From Prochlorococcus sp. AG-363-B11 (lineage in GTDB: Bacteria > Cyanobacteriota > Cyanobacteriia > PCC-6307 > Cyanobiaceae): a DNA stretch of 64,000 nt. The notes beneath the pieces are model-generated. The model did not search any database and was not told where the DNA came from. It saw only the letters and a program-made list of their open reading frames with translations. The position numbers were made by a program, and so were the translations under genes. Of the stretch, positions 47,765 through 56,879 are shown one piece after another; position 1 is the stretch's first letter; the number at the start of each line of letters is the position of its first letter. The stretch lies in NCBI GenBank assembly GCA_003278425.1, contig QCFE01000002.1, forward strand, positions 62,001-126,000, in the 5' to 3' direction.

Positions 47765-48709
47765 TTATTTATTGAACTTGCCCCAGTAATTTTCAGTAAA
47801 TAGATTTATTTTTTCACGAGTTAGTGCTGATACCTTTTCCTTTGAGGTCATAAGACTATTCTTTAGTGCTTTGTGAGCCTCACTTTGAGGCCTAATAGAA
47901 GAGATTCGTCTAGCTATAGCTTCTACTATTGCTGTGGCTAGTTTTGCATTTATTGAAAGATTTTCGATGACCATATCTACAGTTACATTTCCAAAACCTT
48001 CGTGCCAACAGTCATAGTCGGTAACCATAGCCAGAGATGAATAAGCTATCTCTGCTTCTCTGGCAAGTCTTGCTTCAGTATGATTTGTCATTCCTATGAC
48101 ATTGCAACCCCAACTTCTGTAAAGCCTTGATTCAGCACGAGTTGAGAATGCAGGACCTTCCATTGCAAGATAGGTCCCATCTCTATGGAGTTGACGACCT
48201 TCTGGCATAAGTTGCTCGCCTTCTTCCGCAACTAATCTAGATAATGTTGGACAAAAAGGATCAGCCATTGTGACATGCGCGACTGCACCATCTCCAAAGA
48301 AGGTAAGAGGCCTTTGATGAGTCCTGTCAATAAATTGATCAGGAACAACCAAATCTAATGGCCTTACTTGTTCTTGTAATGACCCAACTGCAGACGGCGA
48401 AAGAATCCATCTAACATTTAGTGATCGCAAGGCCCATATATTTGCTCTGTAAGGAATTTCGGTTGGGGTAAAAGTATGATGTCTTCCATGACGAGCCAAG
48501 AAAATAACCTCCATTCCGCCTAGATTACCAATACGTAAATTGTCAGATGGTTTCCCATATGGGGTTTCTATCTCAACTTCTTTGACATTCTCAAGGTTTT
48601 CTATTGAATAAAGTCCGCTGCCTCCTAGAACCCCAAGCCTTGCGTTGTTTAAAAAGCCAGGCTTGGAATCTTTTTCAAGAATCTTTGGAGGAAAATGCTG
48701 GTTGATCAT
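47765..48709 (-). CDS. mtnP: S-methyl-5'-thioadenosine phosphorylase
   Basis: MtnP phosphorolyses methylthioadenosine in the methionine salvage route. Family motifs are LGVLGGSGLYSIENLE, FLARHGRHHTFTPTEIPYRANIWAL and YLAMEGPAFSTRAESRLYRSWG, then GMTNHTEARLAREAEI. At 314 residues it is slightly long, from an N-terminal extension. Its start overlaps the divergent selD gene by 15 bp, so each promoter must lie in the other's coding region. Confidence 0.93.
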   Translation of the reverse strand: MINQHFPPKILEKDSKPGFLNNARLGVLGGSGLYSIENLENVKEVEIETPYGKPSDNLRIGNLGGMEVIFLARHGRHHTFTPTEIPYRANIWALRSLNVRWILSPSAVGSLQEQVRPLDLVVPDQFIDRTHQRPLTFFGDGAVAHVTMADPFCPTLSRLVAEEGEQLMPEGRQLHRDGTYLAMEGPAFSTRAESRLYRSWGCNVIGMTNHTEARLAREAEIAYSSLAMVTDYDCWHEGFGNVTVDMVIENLSINAKLATAIVEAIARRISSIRPQSEAHKALKNSLMTSKEKVSALTREKINLFTENYWGKFNK

Positions 48710-50890
48710 CTTGTATTAGCAGGGGGTGGTCATGCTCATGCACTTGCTTTGTTGAGATGGGCAATGAAGCCTAAATTAAGACCAAAGTGTTTAATCACTT
48801 TGGTAAATCGAGATAGCTCAACAATTTATTCAGGAATGTTTCCTGGTCTTGTAACTGGCCTTTATCAATTAGATGAGGCCTCAATAGATTTAAGGAGGCT
48901 TGCTGATAGGGCAGGAGTTTCTTTAGTTGTCGGAGAAATAGATTCATTAGACCTCTATCAGAATAGATTGTTTTTGCACAAGCGCCCTTCAATAGGATTT
49001 TCTAGATTAAGTTTGGATGTTGGGTCTGAAACTTTTATAGATGATGCTACTGCTCAAGTAATTAAAAATAAAAGTCTTTCAGTTCCTATTAAGCCCTTTG
49101 AAAAATGCCTTGAATGGATAAAACTTTTTGATAAGAGTTCTTTAGAGGATAATCACGATCCGCTAACGGTTATCGGATCAGGTCTTGCTGCTTTGGAAAT
49201 TGTCTTTGCACTTAGAGCCAGATGGCCCTCAAGGCAATTAAGATTGCAAGCTTACAAAGAAAAACTCAATCTAAGCTTCAAGCAGGAACTTTCTTTAGCA
49301 AAGATTGAGATCACTCATCCCACAGAGCCTATTTTTGGTCCTGTCTTGATTTGTACAGGTAGTAAAGCACCGAATTGGTTAAAGAACAGTGGCTTAGATG
49401 TAAATCATGTTGGCAGAGTAGTAACACATTCAACATTCTTGGTGTGTGGTCGTTTTGATGTGTTTGCCGTGGGAGACTGTGGTTTACTTGGCAAGAGTAA
49501 GCCACCACCAGCTGGTGTATGGGCTGTGAAGGCTGCAGTCCCCTTGGCGAAAAATATTGAGAGATCTTTTTCTAATCGACCACTTTTAACTTGGAAACCT
49601 CAGAAATATGCTTTGCATTTAGTAGGTGCTAATAGGGAAGGACTTTCCCCCATTGCTTGGATGCTTTGGGGACCTTTAGTTCTTGGCCCTTACAAATTCT
49701 TTTGGCAATGGAAAAAAAGAATTGATAGGAGCTTTATTCAGAAATTTATCAATATTGAAGCGATGCATAATTCGAAAGATAACCAATTATCTTGTCGAGG
49801 TTGTGCTGCAAAAATGCCTTTCCAACCTCTGCAAAGTGCTTTAAGAGAAGCTGAACTCTCAGAATTAAGTGAATATCCAGAAGATGCTGCTCTTGTGAAA
49901 TCATCTTTAGAGGCAGGTTATTGGGTTCAAAGTGTTGATGGGTTCCCTGCGTTGGTGAGTGATCCTTGGTTAAATTCTCGACTTACGACTTTGCATGCAT
50001 GTTCAGATTTGTGGGCCAGGGGTGTTTATGTATCTTCTGCGCAACCTGTTATTACTATTCCATCTGTTGGTGGATTTCTCCAGACAGAAATTTTGACCCA
50101 ATGTCTTTTAGGAATTAAGTCGGCTTTAGAACCTCAAGGTGCTGATCTGATAGGTGGTCATACTTATGAATCAAGGTCAGCTTTAGATCGCAATATTAAT
50201 CTAGGAATTGCAATTTCTCTTTCAATTAATGGCTTCTTACCTCCAGGGGAGGTGCTTTGGGATAAAGGTGGACTTAATCCTGGCGACTCTATTCTTCTTA
50301 GTAGAGGAATTGGTAGTGGTGTAATCTTTGCTGCTGCAATGCAAGGATCTTGTCCTTTTAACTTTGTCGATAATGCATTATTAACTCTTTCTAAAAGTCA
50401 ACACCAATTGATCGCGAATCTTCATGCAAGAGTTATTGATTCTTCAAATCAACATTTAGTTCATGCATGTACTGATATCACAGGGTTTGGGTTACTAGGT
50501 CATTTAGGTGAAATGATCAAGGCAACAAATCTGAGAAGGCTGAAAGCAAAATTGCCCTCAATTAAAGTTGATCTTATTGGAGAGGCAATTCCAACTTTAA
50601 GTGGAGCAAAAACTCTTCTTGGGCAGGGGTTTGAAAGTACATTTTCTCCTGCAAATAAGATTTTCTTGAATTTATTGAATTCAAATGATCATTTCTCACC
50701 ATATGTAAATATAATTTCAGAAAATGGACTCTTAAATAATTCTGAATTAGAGCTTATTAAAAAACTGTTAGTAGATCCTCAAACATGTGGCCCATTAATT
50801 ATTTCTTGTAATTCAGATTTAGCAAAAGAACTTGTTAAGAATTCATCTTGGTGTCGAATTGGATTAGTTGACTTTCTTAAAAGAGTTTGA
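48695..50890 (+). CDS. selD: Fused NAD(P)/FAD oxidoreductase and selenide water dikinase
   Basis: A 731-residue two-domain protein. The N-terminal part (about 1-350) is a pyridine-nucleotide disulfide oxidoreductase-like domain with a dinucleotide-binding start (LVLAGGGHAHALALLR) and VIGSGLAALEIVFAL. The C-terminal part (about 362-731) is SelD, which makes selenophosphate; LSCRGCAAKMPFQPL contains the catalytic-type Cys and SVDGFPALVSDPW, IGGHTYESR and CTDITGFGLLGHLGEM are family motifs. The natural fusion is known in other bacteria. SelD usually feeds tRNA 2-selenouridine where selenoproteins are absent. Confidence 0.9.
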   Translation: MLVDHLVLAGGGHAHALALLRWAMKPKLRPKCLITLVNRDSSTIYSGMFPGLVTGLYQLDEASIDLRRLADRAGVSLVVGEIDSLDLYQNRLFLHKRPSIGFSRLSLDVGSETFIDDATAQVIKNKSLSVPIKPFEKCLEWIKLFDKSSLEDNHDPLTVIGSGLAALEIVFALRARWPSRQLRLQAYKEKLNLSFKQELSLAKIEITHPTEPIFGPVLICTGSKAPNWLKNSGLDVNHVGRVVTHSTFLVCGRFDVFAVGDCGLLGKSKPPPAGVWAVKAAVPLAKNIERSFSNRPLLTWKPQKYALHLVGANREGLSPIAWMLWGPLVLGPYKFFWQWKKRIDRSFIQKFINIEAMHNSKDNQLSCRGCAAKMPFQPLQSALREAELSELSEYPEDAALVKSSLEAGYWVQSVDGFPALVSDPWLNSRLTTLHACSDLWARGVYVSSAQPVITIPSVGGFLQTEILTQCLLGIKSALEPQGADLIGGHTYESRSALDRNINLGIAISLSINGFLPPGEVLWDKGGLNPGDSILLSRGIGSGVIFAAAMQGSCPFNFVDNALLTLSKSQHQLIANLHARVIDSSNQHLVHACTDITGFGLLGHLGEMIKATNLRRLKAKLPSIKVDLIGEAIPTLSGAKTLLGQGFESTFSPANKIFLNLLNSNDHFSPYVNIISENGLLNNSELELIKKLLVDPQTCGPLIISCNSDLAKELVKNSSWCRIGLVDFLKRV

Positions 50891-52153
50891 ATTAGATCCT
50901 TTTCTGTATTCTCTAAGTTCTATTTCTCTAAGCCTTTTTAACTCTTGGCCTAAAGCCGGTCCCGGTTTCCATCCTTTGCTTAAAAGTTCTTTGGCTGTTG
51001 TCTTGGCTTTTATTAGACGCCATCTTCCCCACCATCTTAATAATTGTTTCCAAAGTGGATTCCCTAAACATATTGTTATACCTATTGAGGTTGGACTCCA
51101 GTTCGCTGATTCAATCTCCTTGCACCACCTTTGGATATCCCAACCTTCTGTTGCTTTTGAACAATAGAGTGAATGAAAATGCTTATTGATTGAAGTGCTT
51201 TCTCTTAAATAGTTTTGATCAGAATGAGATAAATCTAACCGTTTTGCAATATCAACTGGATTGACAGCATTGGCAATCAAGGCAGTCAATGGATTGATTC
51301 CTAATCGATTAGCCCAATTAATCCTTCTCTTCAAGTTATTGTCATCTTGGATTTTTTGATCTATTAAAGTTAATGCTCCCCATTCTTGAAGATATTCAAT
51401 TGCTAACTTCCAATTTTCTTCTTTTTTTAATAAAATATTTAGCTCCTTTTGTAGCCTTGTTGAAATAGCCGGTGGTATTCTGTTAACATTACTTTTTAGA
51501 TAATATTCCCAAGGGCATAGCTTAATTGTTGATTTTATTTGATTTAATGATTCTGTAGATAATTCAAATTTTAATCTTGCTGCATAACGTGCAGCTCGAA
51601 TAATTCTAGTTGGATCCTCCGCAACACTTTTTGAGTGAATAAATTGAATTTTGCGATTAATTATTGCCTCAAATCCATCTAAAGGATCTATTAGTTCATT
51701 TTTCCGAAGGTCTAAGGCGATTGCATTGATTGTGAAATCACGTCTAGATAAGTCATCTTCAATATAAGTTGGATTTATTTCTGGATTTGAAGCAAGTATG
51801 AGGTATTTTTCTACTCTTGCTCTAGCAATGTCTACAGAGATGCCATCTATCTTTAATTCAACAGTTTGATAGTCATTATTGATATTAATGATACTCACTC
51901 TAGAGTCTCCTAAAAGATTTCTTATTTTTTTTGCTAGCTTTTCCGGTTGATCTTCAATGATTAGATCAAGATCATAGAAGTCCTTTTGTGATTGCTTAAG
52001 AGTTAAATTGATAAGATGATCTCGTATGATTCCTCCTACAAGGGCAATTCTTTTAACCCCTGCTTGATCTGCAGCTTTAACTAAGTTCTTTAAAAAACTT
52101 TCAGTTAAGACTGGGAAACTATTTATCAACTCCCGATTTACGGGGGTGACCAT
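50864..52153 (-). CDS. CCA-adding enzyme / poly(A) polymerase family nucleotidyltransferase
   Basis: A class II tRNA nucleotidyltransferase of 429 residues. RIALVGGIIRDHLINL (about 35-50) is the GG[V/I]xRD head motif, then YDLDLIIED (metal-binding D-x-D). SRRDFTINAIALDL and EDPTRIIRAARYAARL are the NTP- and RRDFTxNA-type motifs. Two of the three tRNAs in the window do not encode CCA, so a CCA-adding enzyme is needed somewhere in the genome. It overlaps convergent selD by 27 bp. Confidence 0.9.
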   Translation of the reverse strand: MVTPVNRELINSFPVLTESFLKNLVKAADQAGVKRIALVGGIIRDHLINLTLKQSQKDFYDLDLIIEDQPEKLAKKIRNLLGDSRVSIININNDYQTVELKIDGISVDIARARVEKYLILASNPEINPTYIEDDLSRRDFTINAIALDLRKNELIDPLDGFEAIINRKIQFIHSKSVAEDPTRIIRAARYAARLKFELSTESLNQIKSTIKLCPWEYYLKSNVNRIPPAISTRLQKELNILLKKEENWKLAIEYLQEWGALTLIDQKIQDDNNLKRRINWANRLGINPLTALIANAVNPVDIAKRLDLSHSDQNYLRESTSINKHFHSLYCSKATEGWDIQRWCKEIESANWSPTSIGITICLGNPLWKQLLRWWGRWRLIKAKTTAKELLSKGWKPGPALGQELKRLREIELREYRKGSNSNSFKKVN

Positions 52154-52208
52154 GGCTTTAAAAAATAGATTTCTTTTGTATCATTTCTAATATTAATTGG
52201 TTTGGCTT

Positions 52209-54635
52209 TTAAATATCTTCGATTTGCTTTATTGGTGCTAAACGTGGGTCGAGAATTTTTGGACTCATTGTGCCAAATTTAACGGCAATTGATATTTTTT
52301 CACCACTTCCAAAAATGTGAGTAATTTTTCCCTTCCCAAAGCTTGAATGGATAACTAGGTCCCCTACAGCCCAGTGCTTGTTGGGAGAGGGGCCGGAGTT
52401 CAGTCTTCGTATTGAATTAGTCGGACTTTGTTGGGAAAAACTAGAAGAATTGGGAACATAGGAACTTCTATCTACTCGAGTTAAGCGATCGAGGCGTCTA
52501 TCTCTTCTTATTGCCGTCCCCCCAGATAAAGGCATATCTCCTTCAATTAATTCAGAAGGAATTTCAGAAAGGAATATTGAGGCTACAGCAGGTTCTCTCA
52601 TCCCTCCCCACAATCTTCTTTCATTTGCATGAAATAAGAATAATTGTTCTTTCGCTCTTGTTAGACCTACATAGCAGAGCCTTCGTTCCTCTTCTAAAGA
52701 AGCTGGATCATCAAGAGAGCGATAACTGGGGAATAACCCTTGCTCCATACCAACAAGACAAACTATAGGAAACTCAAGACCTTTACTACTGTGTAAGGTC
52801 ATTAGAGTTATTCTATCGAGAGAGTTGTCTTTCTTGTCAGCATCACTAGCAAGGGCTGCTGATTCGAGAAAACTTTCTATGTCAGCGGATTCATTTTCTT
52901 CTTGATATTGCAGTGCAGCATTTACTAATTCTTGAAGGTTCCTACGTCGTTCTTCAGCTTCATCAGTAGCAGTGGCAATAAGCTCTTTAATATATCCAGT
53001 CTGTTCTAAAACTAGTTGAATGATTTCAGATGGATTGGAGATATTTAATTGAGCCTGCAAACTTTGTATTATTTCTCTGAATTCCAACAATCCTTTTGCC
53101 GATCTACCACCTAGCGATCGAATCGCTTCAGAATCAGTCACCATTTCCCATAAGGGTATACCTAATTGACTAGCTGCTTGAGTAAAATTTTGAACAGTTT
53201 TTTTCCCAATACCTCTTTTTGGTACATTTAGTATTCTTAAAAGACTTACACTATCTGATGGATTAATTAATAACTTTAAGTAAGCTAAAATGTCTTTTAT
53301 TTCTCTTCTGTCATAGAACCTTAAACCCCCAACAACTACATATGGTATATTCCAACGAACTAGAGATTCTTCTATTACTCTAGATTGTGCATTAGTTCTA
53401 TATAAAACTGCAATATCACTCCACTTTAAACTAGTGTCAGCTGCATTAATAATTCTTAGCCTATGTACTAATGCTTCGGCTTCTGATATCTCATCATCAC
53501 ATCTTGTTACCTTTATTAAATCACCACTACTACGAGTTGCTTTCAATACCTTGTCTATTCTTTCTTTATTATGTGATATAAGATTATTTGCTGCTTCTAA
53601 TATATTTGAGGTTGAACGATAATTCTCTTCAAGTTTAATAATCTTAGAATTTTTTCTTGTTTCTGTTTTACTGCTAAAATCTTCTTGGAAACCCATTAAA
53701 ATTCTGAAATCAGCTGCTCTAAAGCTATATATACTTTGATCTGCATCTCCTACTACAAAAACAGAACGGTCTTTCCATTTTTTATAAAGAGATGGACTTT
53801 CTCCATTTGTTACCAAAAGCTTAATTAATTCGTATTGAGTCCAGTTAGTATCTTGATATTCATCAACAAGTAAATGTTTAAATCTATAATGCCAGTACTC
53901 TCTGGTCTCTTTATTTTGTTTAAGTAGTTGTACAGGAAGTAAAAGGAGATCGTCGAAATCTAGAGCATTATTTGCGGCTAGTGCTTTTCTATAAATCCTA
54001 TATGCCTGAGCAGTTATTCTGCTTCTTTTACCTTCAGCTTTTGCCTCTAAAGCATCTGGCAATATACCCTGATTTTTTGCATTACTTATTGCCCAACGAA
54101 TTTTTTTAGGCTCAACTCTTTTTGGATCAAGTTGTAAATCCTGAGTAACTATTTCTTTTATTAAACTTTGTGCATCTGTTTCATCATAAATAGAGAAATG
54201 CTTGGTCCAGCTTAATCCTTCTTTATCACTGTATTTCTCAATATCAAAACGAAGTAAACGAGCAAACAATGAATGGAATGTACCTATCCATAGATCCTTT
54301 GTTACTTCTCTATATATGCGAGTCCGGAGTTCATTTTGAACTGATAAATGTAATGTACTTAGTGGTTGCCCTAAATCACTCTCTGCTAGTTTTTTAGCAA
54401 GTAGTATTTCTAACCTTTCCTTCATTTCTCTTGCTGCTTTGTTTGTAAAAGTTACTGCAAGAATCTCGCTAGGATCAACTTTATATCCTGAAATTAAATG
54501 AGCTATTCTATGGGTTAATGCCTTTGTCTTTCCACTCCCTGCGCCTGCAACAACTAGGAGTGGACCTTCGTAATGATTAACTGCTTTTGATTGATCTTGG
54601 TTAAGACCATGAAGGAAGGTGATTTTATTATTCAT
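52209..54635 (-). CDS. uvrD: UvrD/PcrA-type DNA helicase
   Basis: An 808-residue superfamily 1A 3'-5' helicase for nucleotide excision and mismatch repair. Motif I is LLVVAGAGSGKTKALTHRIAHL (about 26-47), Ia AVTFTNKAAREMKERLE, II LVDEYQDTNWTQYE, III GDADQSIYSFRAADFRI, IV LEENYRSTSNILEAANNLI, V LMTLHSSKGLEFP and VI RRLCYVGLTRAKEQLFL. The C-terminal tail is Ser/Arg-rich and ends with a KxxH-type module (WAVGDLVIHSSFGKGKITHI) seen in PcrA. It is full length and neighbours the phycoerythrin cluster. Confidence 0.95.
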   Translation of the reverse strand: MNNKITFLHGLNQDQSKAVNHYEGPLLVVAGAGSGKTKALTHRIAHLISGYKVDPSEILAVTFTNKAAREMKERLEILLAKKLAESDLGQPLSTLHLSVQNELRTRIYREVTKDLWIGTFHSLFARLLRFDIEKYSDKEGLSWTKHFSIYDETDAQSLIKEIVTQDLQLDPKRVEPKKIRWAISNAKNQGILPDALEAKAEGKRSRITAQAYRIYRKALAANNALDFDDLLLLPVQLLKQNKETREYWHYRFKHLLVDEYQDTNWTQYELIKLLVTNGESPSLYKKWKDRSVFVVGDADQSIYSFRAADFRILMGFQEDFSSKTETRKNSKIIKLEENYRSTSNILEAANNLISHNKERIDKVLKATRSSGDLIKVTRCDDEISEAEALVHRLRIINAADTSLKWSDIAVLYRTNAQSRVIEESLVRWNIPYVVVGGLRFYDRREIKDILAYLKLLINPSDSVSLLRILNVPKRGIGKKTVQNFTQAASQLGIPLWEMVTDSEAIRSLGGRSAKGLLEFREIIQSLQAQLNISNPSEIIQLVLEQTGYIKELIATATDEAEERRRNLQELVNAALQYQEENESADIESFLESAALASDADKKDNSLDRITLMTLHSSKGLEFPIVCLVGMEQGLFPSYRSLDDPASLEEERRLCYVGLTRAKEQLFLFHANERRLWGGMREPAVASIFLSEIPSELIEGDMPLSGGTAIRRDRRLDRLTRVDRSSYVPNSSSFSQQSPTNSIRRLNSGPSPNKHWAVGDLVIHSSFGKGKITHIFGSGEKISIAVKFGTMSPKILDPRLAPIKQIEDI

Positions 54636-54717
54636 AACATGTATATAAAACTAGCTAAATATGTAGGTTTTAAGTATTGTGAAAAGATTTTTTTATAAAT
54701 TTATAAATGATTTCCAT

Positions 54718-54927
54718 TTAATTACTTTCTTTCTGTTTAATAAGCCTATTTAGCATTTTATCTATATTTTCAAGCTCCATATTTTCACTTAGAGTTTTTT
54801 CAATTGTGGATTTCGACATTCGGAGTTTTTGAGACATGTTTATTATTTCTTCTCGAAGTCTATCTCTATAAGTTTTCAATAGCTCTATAGACTCATTTAG
54901 TTCCTTTGAGGTAGCTTGCAAGATCAA
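54718..54927 (-). CDS. Small coiled-coil protein next to the phycoerythrin cluster
   Basis: A 69-residue, wholly helical, charged protein with heptad character (LNESIELLKTYRDRLREEIINM, KTLSENMELENIDKMLNRL). It has no membrane segment and no family I recognise. It is 82 bp upstream of uvrD on the same strand and divergent from cpeB, sharing with it the spacer that holds a perfect 17-nt palindrome. Whether it belongs functionally to the phycoerythrin cluster is open. Confidence 0.6.
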   Translation of the reverse strand: MILQATSKELNESIELLKTYRDRLREEIINMSQKLRMSKSTIEKTLSENMELENIDKMLNRLIKQKESN

Positions 54928-54990
54928 ATATATAAAGCCAATGAGAGGTTAGCTCAAAAAAGTGACAAGTTTCAAATAATTGATTTTTTA

Positions 54991-55008
54991 GTCAAATAAT
55001 ATTTGACA
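54991..55008. promoter_or_regulatory. Palindromic operator candidate upstream of cpeB
   Basis: GTCAAATAATATTTGAC (54991-55007) is a perfect palindrome with 8-nt arms around one base. A related TCAAATAATTGA lies just upstream at 54972-54983. The right arm continues into TTGACA (55003-55008), a consensus -35 hexamer reading toward cpeB. No clear -10 element follows at normal spacing. This is what a dimeric regulator site overlapping a promoter would look like, between cpeB and the divergent 69-residue gene. Confidence 0.55.
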
Positions 55009-55014
55009 TCTTAG

Positions 55015-55716
<702 letters not shown>

Positions 55717-55764
55717 GGGCCATTTTATGAAAGACTTAATTCTCTTATTCAGGAGGTAGCAAAA

Positions 55765-56232
55765 ATGAAATCCGCAGTTACTACTGTCATTTCTTCAGCA
55801 GATGCATCTGGGAGGTTCCCAACTCTCAGTGATATTGAATCTGTTAAAGGCTCTTTTGATAGGGCTGCTTCAAGATTAGAAGCAGCAGAAAAACTTGCTA
55901 TTCATATAGATAGATTTACGTCTGAATCTCTTGACTATGTATATGGGACTCAGTCATATGACCAGGCTAATAAAGATAAGTGTGCCAGAGATATTAATCA
56001 TTACCTAAGATTGATTAACTATTGCTTGGTCACTGGTGGGACTGGACCTCTTGATGAATGGGGGATAGCAGGCATGCGTGAAGTTATAAGAGCTCATCAA
56101 TTGCCCACTGCTGCCTATATAGAAGCATTAACTTTTATTAGAGATAAGGTGAATATTCCTGGAGATATGGGCCAACAGGCTGCCACTGAGTTTAAGGGTC
56201 TGCTTGATTATTTGATTAACGCTTTAGCTTAA
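55765..56232 (+). CDS. cpeA: Phycoerythrin alpha subunit (shortened)
   Basis: CpeA pairs with CpeB. The start MKSAVTTVISSADASGRFP and GGTGPLDEWGIAGMREV are diagnostic. At 155 residues it is about nine shorter than the typical 164-residue form, the loss lying around residues 58-66 before KDKCARDINHYLRLINY. That Cys (residue 73) corresponds to the alpha-82 bilin site. The second common site (alpha-139, usually near RDRLCVP) reads RDKVNIP here, so it is absent. A strong AGGAGG ribosome-binding site lies 8 nt upstream. Confidence 0.95.
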   Translation: MKSAVTTVISSADASGRFPTLSDIESVKGSFDRAASRLEAAEKLAIHIDRFTSESLDYVYGTQSYDQANKDKCARDINHYLRLINYCLVTGGTGPLDEWGIAGMREVIRAHQLPTAAYIEALTFIRDKVNIPGDMGQQAATEFKGLLDYLINALA

Positions 56233-56265
56233 GACTTAATAAATATAATTTAAAGACTTAGTGGA

Positions 56266-56868
56266 ATGCCCTTTAAGGAGATTATACCTACTATAAAAGA
56301 GATATTTGATGATCTTGAGCACCCTAATCCGAATATAAATAGAGTTGCATTCCTTAATATGAAAGAGTATTGGCCTAAAGAATCTATAGCAATATTAATG
56401 AGAAATCTTGATTGTGAAGATGTTGAACTTAGAAGGAGATCAGTTAAAGCACTTGGCTCTTTTGGTACAAGTATTGTTAAAGATATTATTCAAAAATATT
56501 TGTTTAGTAAGGATAAGATATTCAAAGTCAGTTGTTTAAAAGTCTTAGTTATAGTTGCATCAAGAAATACTCTTGATAATTTCAAGGGAGAGCTGAAAAT
56601 ATTAATAGACTCTGCAGTTAAAGATCAATCTGCGGAGGTTATCCTTACTATAATCTCCTTTCTTAGACAAAATGGTGAGGATTCAATCCCATATTTAAAA
56701 GCCTTGTGTAGAGATGAAAATGTTTTAAAGGCTAAGGCTGCTATAACAGCTATTTCTGAGATGAATGAAATTTCCATAGGTTCCTTTCTTGAATCATTAA
56801 TTGATGACGACTCTTTAGACAGTTTAGTTAGGGAGAGTGCTTATTTGGCATTAAACTTTAATAGGTAA
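56266..56868 (+). CDS. cpeZ: CpeZ-like HEAT-repeat bilin lyase/chaperone
   Basis: A 200-residue HEAT/armadillo-repeat protein. NRVAFLNMKEYWPKESIAILMRNLDCEDVELRRRSVKALGSFG matches the CpeZ/CpcF type. In Fremyella-type cyanobacteria CpeZ works with CpeY to attach phycoerythrobilin, with CpeY being the catalytic partner at alpha-82. It lies 33 bp after cpeA and is the third gene of this plus-strand group. The name rests on length, position and motif memory. Confidence 0.85.
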   Translation: MPFKEIIPTIKEIFDDLEHPNPNINRVAFLNMKEYWPKESIAILMRNLDCEDVELRRRSVKALGSFGTSIVKDIIQKYLFSKDKIFKVSCLKVLVIVASRNTLDNFKGELKILIDSAVKDQSAEVILTIISFLRQNGEDSIPYLKALCRDENVLKAKAAITAISEMNEISIGSFLESLIDDDSLDSLVRESAYLALNFNR

Positions 56869-56879
56869 TTAAATATATT

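Noticed and set aside
49794-49812. Possible selenocysteine site in SelD
   Set aside because: The motif CRGCAAK is encoded with ordinary Cys codons and there is no in-frame UGA.
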